25,810 nt of DNA, taken from positions 1 through 25,810 of the forward strand of contig JWZX01003285.1 of NCBI GenBank assembly GCA_001275005.1, read 5' to 3'. This DNA comes from Chrysochromulina tobinii. Its lineage: Eukaryota; Haptophyta; Prymnesiales; Chrysochromulinaceae. The translations under genes were made by a program, and so were the position numbers. Below are positions 15,580 to 23,700 of this stretch, piece after piece. A model generated the notes under the pieces. That model had not been told where the DNA came from. It ran no database searches and was given only the letters and a program-made list of their open reading frames with translations. Position 1 is the first letter of the stretch, and every line of letters begins with the position of its first letter.

Positions 15580-17406
15580 TCACGCGGTGCCGAGTGCGCC
15601 AGGCAAGCTGTCGAGGAAGATGACGATGGCTGTGATGTCGTCGCGGTAGTCGTCGCCGTCCGACGCCCACGCGACTGCAGCCTTGGCAATCAGGAAGCGA
15701 GCCGCATTGATCGCAGGCTCGCCTCTGTTGAGGAAGCCTCCCACGATGTTGACGACGTCCGCAGAGGAGAGGAATTCCCACACGCCGTCCGAGGCAAGCA
15801 CGATGAAGCGATCGCGCCCTTTGGCGAGGCTGTAAAATGCCACCTCGGGCGTCGCGATGACTCCGATCTCGTCGGCGTCGAGATCGCCAAGGGAACGACT
15901 CATCGTGAGGCCTGGGCCGAGCCTACGATTCTTCTTGTCCTTGTACACGCGCGCGGGCGCAAAGTATGGCTCCACCTCCGATGGCTTGATCCAGCCGCCC
16001 GCCGCCTCGATGCGCGCCTTCTCCTCAGGGTTCTCCAGCTTGTGGTCGTGCGTTAGCTCCACACTCACAAGCGTGCCCTCGGCGTCGTGCGTGCCCATCA
16101 CGGCGCGGCAGTCTCCCGAGTGCGCGAGGAGCACGCGCCCCTGGCGCAGCACCATGGCGACCGCCGCCGCGCCGCTCGTCGTGCCAGGCACCTCTCCAGT
16201 GGTGCCGTCCACCAGGTACGTGCGCAGATGCGAGTGGGCGGCCTCGAAGGCGTCGGTCAGCTGCTGGGAGAGCGTTACGTCGCCGAGGGTGCTGTCCCAT
16301 GAAGGTCCCTTGGTACTTGAGCCCGAGATGCGCTCGTACAGCTGGTGCAAGAGCTCCTGCGAGACCACGTCGCCCTTGTCGCCGTGCCCGTCCAGCACGA
16401 CAAAGAGGGCCGACCGCTCGTCGCCCGCGCATGGGTATACGATACATGCGCAATCCTGGTTGATCTTATCCTTATTCGAGTCCATGCCGTGGCAGGAGAA
16501 GCTGCCGACAACGTGGGAGGGCAGCGGCAGGTGTTCGGCCTCATCCTCCTGGCCCATCTCCACCGACTTGTGGAAGCCCGGGATCGGCGTCGGCGACCCC
16601 GAGGTTCGTTGAGAAAGCGGCATCGTCGACATGGCATCGGCCGGCATGGCATCGGCCGGCATGGCATCGGCCAGCATGGCATCGGCGGCTGCGAGCACGG
16701 AGCTCTTGGCAGGCAAAGTCAGCGCGAGGTCCACGCGTTCGTCATCGACGACACCGGCCCCAGCAGTGCCGCCAACATTTTTGTCGCCCTCAGCTGTCTC
16801 ATCGTCGTCGACCTCGTCGATGTGGCTCAGTCGGACTGAGAAGGAGCTCGCCGTCTGCTGACGTGTGAGCTTGGGGCTCGGCATGATCACGCTCGAGGCA
16901 CTGTGCTCATCGATGCTGAGACCGCCTGGTCTGAATTTGATCGACTGGCGGCGCACGCCCTTCAAGGTCGCGTGGCCGTCGGCGACGGCCCCCTTGAAGG
17001 ACATGATGTCGTCGGGGGCGCTGGTCGCCGTAATCACATGCCTCGCGCGCACGCGCTGCAGCTGCACGTGCCACTTGATGGTCGAGCGAAGTATGGCATT
17101 GTTGACCTTTGCGGCGGAGCGCGCCTTGATCGCGGCGTATGCGTTTATGCACTGCACGAATGATGTGTACGAGCTCAGCACCGTCGCGCCGTGGTCCGGC
17201 TCCGCCAGAAAGGAGGCCAGGTTGCCGTCACGCTCATCCGCGTCAAGGCCGAGGACCTCGGCGATCGCGAGCCTTGCGCTGTAGCGCCCCGCGAGCGCGT
17301 CGTCGAACGCGCACAGCGAAAGGTCCTCGCGCTGTAGCGCGAGGCTCGCGATCGCCGAGCGCTCCTCCGTCGTGAGCGCTTGGAGTTGTGAGGTATCGGA
17401 GTCCAT
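15580..17406 (-). CDS. PP2C-family serine/threonine phosphatase with long N-terminal region
   Basis: The 608-residue product is read from ATG at 17406 (minus strand). The frame stays open further upstream, but that would run into the divergent gene's start. Residues 295-600 are a complete PP2C domain: KINQD (314-318), FVVLDGHGDKG (335-345), TSGAAAVAMVL, LLAHSGDCRAV (426-436), LTHDHKLENPEEKARIEAAGG (451-471), MSRSLGD (502-508), LASDGVWEFL (537-546) and the final DDITA (589-593). The metal-binding aspartates are all present, so activity with Mg or Mn is expected. Residues 1-180 are a helical region I do not recognise. Residues 180-290 are disordered and include an ADAMP repeat. These enzymes reverse kinase signalling; the target is unknown. 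There is no membrane segment. The gene shares a 297-bp divergent promoter with the chromatin remodeler. Confidence 0.93.
   Translation of the reverse strand: MDSDTSQLQALTTEERSAIASLALQREDLSLCAFDDALAGRYSARLAIAEVLGLDADERDGNLASFLAEPDHGATVLSSYTSFVQCINAYAAIKARSAAKVNNAILRSTIKWHVQLQRVRARHVITATSAPDDIMSFKGAVADGHATLKGVRRQSIKFRPGGLSIDEHSASSVIMPSPKLTRQQTASSFSVRLSHIDEVDDDETAEGDKNVGGTAGAGVVDDERVDLALTLPAKSSVLAAADAMLADAMPADAMPADAMSTMPLSQRTSGSPTPIPGFHKSVEMGQEDEAEHLPLPSHVVGSFSCHGMDSNKDKINQDCACIVYPCAGDERSALFVVLDGHGDKGDVVSQELLHQLYERISGSSTKGPSWDSTLGDVTLSQQLTDAFEAAHSHLRTYLVDGTTGEVPGTTSGAAAVAMVLRQGRVLLAHSGDCRAVMGTHDAEGTLVSVELTHDHKLENPEEKARIEAAGGWIKPSEVEPYFAPARVYKDKKNRRLGPGLTMSRSLGDLDADEIGVIATPEVAFYSLAKGRDRFIVLASDGVWEFLSSADVVNIVGGFLNRGEPAINAARFLIAKAAVAWASDGDDYRDDITAIVIFLDSLPGALGTA
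16631..16690 (-). repeat. 15-bp tandem repeat (ADAMP coding)
   Basis: About four copies of the unit ATGGCATCGGCCGGC on the plus strand encode repeated ADAMP pentapeptides in the disordered linker of the PP2C protein. The last two units are slightly diverged. Confidence 0.9.
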
Positions 17407-17703
17407 ATCCCGTGAAACTTGTGTAATGAAACGTACCCAATATCCCAAACCTTCGACGGACAAAAGCAACCGCACGAGCAGCGCTTCAGAGCCGTGAAGT
17501 CTATCGGGAACGTACATGTATCCACGTCGCAGCGCCGCCCGCCAAGACGCTCGAAGTATTTGAAACGCGCCGTATGTTCGATGACGCGCGAGATGTGAAG
17601 TTTTTTTCTGCGATCGGCATCTTGGGCGACCCTGTACGGAACTCTTTGCCGCGTGGCATCTGGTCCTTGCGCCCCCCTTCTCCCCCCAGTCCTGTGGGCT
17701 TCC
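17407..17703. promoter_or_regulatory. Divergent promoter between PP2C and the chromatin remodeler
   Basis: These 297 bp must contain both promoters. A TACATGTA palindrome lies at 17513-17520. A long pyrimidine run ending CCCCCCAG (to 17689) could be the acceptor of a leader intron of the remodeler, whose ATG follows in a CCATGG context. No TATA-like box is convincing. Confidence 0.45.
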
Positions 17704-20700
17704 ATGGACAGCTGGGAGCCGGAGGACGAGGACGACGGCGACGGGCACCTCGCGGCCTCCTTCCCCAAGAAGAACCCGAGAGTGATCAAGGAGGACGACG
17801 GCGATGCCGAGAGCGACATGGACTCTGAGGATCAGGATCAGGAGCTGGAGCTGGCCACGCGCGGGGCGGCGAAGCGCGCACGGGCTGGGTCGTCAGCGCC
17901 GGCCGAGGCGGCCGCCGAGGCGGGCAAGGCGGCCATCATGAAGCAGGTGGAGGCTGATGCTGCCCTGGCGGCCTCGCTTGCCGATCAGCCCCCCCCTCCC
18001 AAGAAGAAGAGGTCCTCCGGCAAGCGCAAGCCGGCGGTGGTGCGCCGCACCGAGGAGGAGGCGGCCGCTGCCGCCCTGGGGGCCAATGGCGACGTGCCCC
18101 CGGAGGAGCCGCCCCACGACCTGTGTGTCAAGTGCCAGGAGTCGCACTCGTACCCGGGCAATGAGCTGCTCTTGTGCGACGGCGACGATTGCGGCTCGGC
18201 GTACCACCTGCACTGCCTGCGCCCAAAGTTGCTCGCGGTGCCCAAGGGTGACTGGTGCGTGCCACGCCCATCCGCCCTTCACGTCGCCCCACACGTCGCC
18301 CCACACGTCGGCAGTCGACGGCGCAGCCGCACGGCCGATGCGCTCCCTCACCTCATGTGTAGCCCCTGCCCCGCGCTGATCGTCGTGCGTGTCGCCGTGC
18401 GCAGGTACTGCCCTTCGTGCTCTTCGCGGCGGCGTGCCCTCGCCAGGCTCGAGGAAGACAATTCGATCGACAAGATTCTCGACGACCGGCCGCGCGCCAC
18501 GGGCGCATCTAGTGGCGGACCCGGTGGTGGACCCGGTGGCGCCTCGCATGCTGGGGTGGCGCTGCCGGCGGCGGACAAGGCCTCGGCGTCGCCGGCGAGC
18601 GTTCGCAAGCGCCTCGGCAGCCTGCAGAGCGAGTCGGACGAGCTCGAGTACCTGTGCAAGTTCAAGGGGCGTGCGCACATCCATGCTCGCTGGCTCTCTG
18701 CTGACGAGATCGTCGCCGACGGACGCCTTTCAGCACAGCGGCTGGGCAACTATGAGAAGAAGAAGCTCGCAGGCGAGCTCGACCGGTTCAACGAGCAGTG
18801 CCTGACCGTCGAGCGCGTGCTCGCCGTCGATGGCGGAGCCGGTGCTAAGCGCAAGGGTGGGCCGGACGGCGCCTTCCCTGGCGCGATCGACGCCTCGGAC
18901 GCGCTGGCAGAGGGCGGGCTCGGGACGGAGGCAAGCAGCGGCGGCGATGGCGGCGGGCCGAGCGGCGATGCCGAGCACAGCACTAGCGCGGCGGCGGGCG
19001 GCGGCGGCGGCGGTGGCGGCGGCGGCGGGCGGCGGCGTCGTTACTTCATCAAGTGGCTCAGCCTGACTTACGATATGTGTACCTGGGAGGATGAGGAAGA
19101 CGTGCCAGCCACCGCGGTGGCCGCCTTCCACCAGCGCCAGGTGGCCTTCCGCACGCGCTGCATCGAGCTGGCCAAGGCAGCCGAGGCCGGCGCGGCTCCC
19201 AGCACCAAGGCCGCCGGCAAGCGGAAGCTCGGCGCCTCCGACGGCGGCGGAGGCGGCAGTAGCACCATGGCGGTGAGCGAGCTGCCCGAAGGCGTGCTTC
19301 AAGGCGAGCGCTCCCTCCGTTCGTACCAGCTCGACGGTCTACGCTGGTTGCGCCACAACTACGCGCAGGGGCGGAGCGTCATCCTGGGCGACGAGATGGG
19401 CCTCGGGAAGACGGCACAGGCCGTGTGCATGCTGCAGTGCGTGCGCATGCTGCACAATGCCCAAGGGCCCGTACTCGTGGTCGTGCCTCTTTCCACGCTG
19501 CCGCATTGGACACGCGAACTTGCCGAGTGGACCTCGCTCGACACCGTCGTCTTCTACGGCAACAAGGACGCGCGCGCCGTCCTGGTGCAGTACGAGTGGG
19601 GCTTCCCGCCCTCGGGCGTCGAAGGCGGCGGGCGCGGCGGCGGCGGCGGCGGGCGCGGCGGCCGTCGTCCGACGCCGAAGCAGCTGCCCAAGTTCGACGT
19701 GTGTGTCACGACCTATGAGATGCTCACGGCGAACCTCGAGGTGCTCAAGCCTGTGCGCTGGGAGTACATGATCGTCGACGAGGCGCACCGTCTCAAGAAC
19801 CGCGATGCGAAGGCACTGCTCGCGCTGCGTGAGCTCGACTGCCCCGTGAAGCTCGCGCTCACGGGCACGCCGCTCCAAAATCACGTGGCTGAACTCTGGT
19901 CGATGCTCAACTTCCTCGAGCCCGACACCTTCGAGGAGCTCGACGACTTTCTCGATCAGTACGGCGACATGCAGAGTGCGGCGCAGGTGCAGGGGCTCAC
20001 CGAGGTGCTTCGGCCGTACCTGCTGCGCCGTACCAAGGCGGATGTCGACCTCGGGCTCACTCCGATGGAAGAGACCCTCATCCGCGTCGAGATCACCAAC
20101 TTCCAAAAGCGCTGCTACCGCGCGATCCTCGAGCGGAACCGCTCCGTGCTCCTGCGTGGCTCGGAAGCCTCGGGCGCCGGCCCGTCGTTCAACAACGTGT
20201 CGATGCAGCTGCGCCACTGCTGCAACCACCCGTTCCTCATCAAGGGTGTGGTCGAGGCGGAGGGGCTCGAGGGCGCCGATAACGCCACGTGGCTCGACAA
20301 CCTGATCGCCGCCTCGGGCAAGATGCTGCTGCTCGACAAGCTCCTGCCGCACCTGCGCGAGCAGGGGCACCGTGTGCTCCTCTTCTCGCAGTTCACGATG
20401 CTCCTCGACCTGATCGAGGAGTACGTCGAGCTGCGAGGCTTCAGCTACGAGCGCCTGGACGGGTCGGTGACTGGCGACAAGCGGCAGGCTGCCATCGACC
20501 GCTACTGCGCGCCGGACTCGGATACCTTTCTCTTCCTGCTGGGCACGCGCGCGGGCGGCGTGGGCATCAACCTGACGGCCGCCGACACGGTCATCATCTA
20601 CGATCCCGACTGGAACCCGCAGAACGATCTGCAGGCCCAGGCGCGCTGCCATCGCATCGGCCAGACCAAGCTCGTGCGCATCTACCGGCTGGTGACGCGA

Positions 20701-23700
20701 GATACGTACGAGATGCACCTCCTCGATGCGGCCAACCAGAAGCTCGGCCTCGAGCACGCGGTCATCGGACACGGCTCGTACCACAATATCGAGAAGGGCG
20801 AAGACGCCGCCGGCGACGACGCGCTCACCCTGGGTGGCGGGCGCAAAAAAGGCATGCCGTTCAAGGCTGCCGAGGTAGAGGAGCTGCTCAAACACGGCGC
20901 CCAAAAGCTCTTTACGCAGGAGCACGACGATGAGATCGCGCGCTTCAGCGCCGAGTCGATCGAGCAGATCCTACAGCGCTGCGCCACGACCAAGACCGCA
21001 AACGAGGCGGAGAAGGGCCAGAGCGGCGGCGTCTTCTCGCAGGCGTCGTTCAGGGCGGATGACGAGGGCGAGGCAATGGACTTGCACGATCCCGACTTTT
21101 GGGAGAAGATGCTCGGCGCCGAGGCTGAGGCCGAGGACGAGGGCGAGGAGGACGGCTTCGGCATCCGGGAGACCATGAGCGGCGGCATGAGCCGTTTCTC
21201 GCAGCGCAACTCTCAGGCGCCCGACCGTCTGGCGAACTCGCTGCTCGACCTGGGCGTCAAGCCCGAGAAGAAGGAGAAGAAGGAGGAGAAGGAGAAGAAG
21301 GAGAAGAAGGAAAAGAAGGAGAAGAAGGAGAAGGAGGAAGAGGAGGAGGGCGATGAGTTCCAGCAGATCACGTGGACCAAGGCACAGCTACATGCGACGC
21401 TGGCGGGGATCTTTAGCCTCGGGTACCACCGCACGCCGCTCATCAAGGCGCGCTACCCGTCGCTCGCCCAACGGTCGCTCGAGATGGTGCACGAGCTCAT
21501 CGACTACACGTGCTCGCTCTCGATGGCTCTCTTGCGCTTTGCCGCCCAGGCAGAAGCAGACGCCAAGGCGAAGGCGAAGAGGGCCCTGCGCGCGCCTGCA
21601 GAGGGGGGCGCAGCCGGGGGCGCGGCCGGCGCCGAAACCGGCCCCGAAACCGGCGCCGACGCCGGAACCACCGAAGCGGGCGCCGCGGCGGCAGAGGGTG
21701 GGGAAGGCGCTGCGGCTTTGGACACGGCCGCCGCCGCTGCTGCTGCGAGCGCACAGAGCATGCCGGCCGAGGGAGCCGAGGGGGCGGGGGCGATCCGGAG
21801 TCGGCCCGGGTCGGCGGCTGGCGCCATAAACGACGAGTACATTGTTGACGATGCGGCCGATCGCGAGAACGACGGGGCGGCAGCTACGCCCGCGGCCGAG
21901 GACGGCGACGACGATGCGTCTATGGACGAGGAGCCCGACCGCTTTCACGAGTATGAGGCGAGGCTGTGGCACTACCTGCAGGAGGGACGCCCGCCCATGC
22001 CCGGCCAGCCGCTGACCGATGCGCCGACGATCAAGCCGCTGCCGATGGCGCTGGCGCAGTGGTTCTCGCAACGGGTCGAGGGCAAGGCAGCCCAGATGAT
22101 CACGTGTCTACTCGACCTGCGCCGTCTACGGCAAGCCGTCGAGGCCGCGGCAAGCTTCGCGGAGTTCGAGGCACCCAAGCTGCCGTCGCGCCTGGGTAAG
22201 CCCGCCCTGCTCCATCGGATGAAGTGGGAGGATATCCCGCCCGACTCGGTCTTCTACAAGCCTCCCGAGTTCTGGCAGCCGCGGCTGATGGTGCCGCTCG
22301 ACACGGCGCCATACGACCCCTCGGATGCGCGCGCAGAGGGAGCGTCGGCTCTGGAGGGCAAGGAAGCGGGCGAATCGCCGTTGTCGAAGGATGGCGGGCT
22401 TGCGGAGGACGCGATGGATGTGGACGAAGCCGACGCAGCAATGGGCGCGGAGGCACCAGAGGCCATGGAGGAAGCGGAGCTAGCAGCGGAGGTGAAGGAG
22501 GAGGCTGAGCCCATGGTGACGACGAACTCGCCGCCGCCGGCTGATGGTGAAAGGCAGGAGGAGGCTGCAGCGGAGGCGGCGGCGGAGGCGGCAGAGGCGG
22601 CGGAGGAGGAGGCAGAGGAGGCGGCGGAGGAGGCGGCGGAGGCAGCGCTGGCGGCGGCGGAGGCGGCAGCGGAGACGGCGGAGGCAGCTGAGGAGGAGGA
22701 GGCGGAGGCAGCGGAGGAGGCAGGAGAGGATGCGGCAGAAGAGGCGGAGGAGGAGGCGGCAGCGGCGGAGGAGGAGAGGGCGGCGGCCTCTGGTGCAGGC
22801 CCCTCTGGTAGTATGGAGGGCGTGTGCATACCAATCAGCGCGTGCGCCAGCTCACTTGTGGACGAAATGTACAAGGCCGCCGTCGAAACTGGCGGCGCGA
22901 CTTCGAGCAACGGATCGCCTAGCGCTGCGCAACGCACCAAAAAGGGACCGTGCACTTGCGTCGGCTGCACGCGCCCCGACTGCGGCGACTGCCTTTGCTG
23001 CCGTGACATGCCCAAATTTGGCGGGCCTGGGCTGCGCCGCTCGCGCTGCGCCAACCGCAAGTGCATTGCGCCAAAAGAGCCAAAGCCGCCCAAAGAGCCA
23101 AAGGCCCCGAAGGAGCCAAAACCCCCGAAGGAGCCGAAACTGCCCAAGGAGCCGAAACCGCCCAAGGAGCCGAAACCGCTTAAGGAGCCAAAACCCCTTA
23201 AGGAGCCAAAACCGCCCAAGGAGCCCAAGGAGAGGAAATCGCGGGGGAAACCGAAAGCAGCCGTGTCGGCGACCGCGGCGGCGGCGTCTGCGGTGGCAGC
23301 CGAAGATTGCCATGCGAAGGAGGGCGAAGCCGCCGCCGATGGCGTGAATAGCCCACTGCCAGCTGCGGCCGAGGATGAAGAGATGGCCAAAGGCGAGGGC
23401 GTCGGCGCCGGCGAGAGCGGCACGACGTCGGTGGGTGCAAACGGTGCGGCGGCGGCGCTGAAGCCGTTAAAAAGAGCCGCCTTGGGCACCGTTGTGACTC
23501 GAAAATCTGCGCCGCCACCGCCACGGCCACCACCCCGGCCGCCCCCGCCCCCGAGGGCGCCTGAGCTCGAGTGGACGTATCTCGAGGACCGCGAGCTGCT
23601 GCTGGGCGTGTATAAGCACGGCTTTGGCTCGTTCGAGGCGTATTTCGATGACCCCGAGCTCGTGCGCTTGCGCGCACTCAAGCTGATCAAACCGAAGCCT

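Noticed and set aside
17407-17748. Upstream extension of the PP2C frame by 114 codons
   Set aside because: It would overlap the start of the divergent remodeler and is basic, non-conserved-looking sequence. ATG at 17406 is the better start.
19339-20925. 528-codon open frame on the minus strand
   Set aside because: It lies opposite the SNF2 motor, is GC-driven, shows no family motifs, and the plus strand encodes an intact ATPase.
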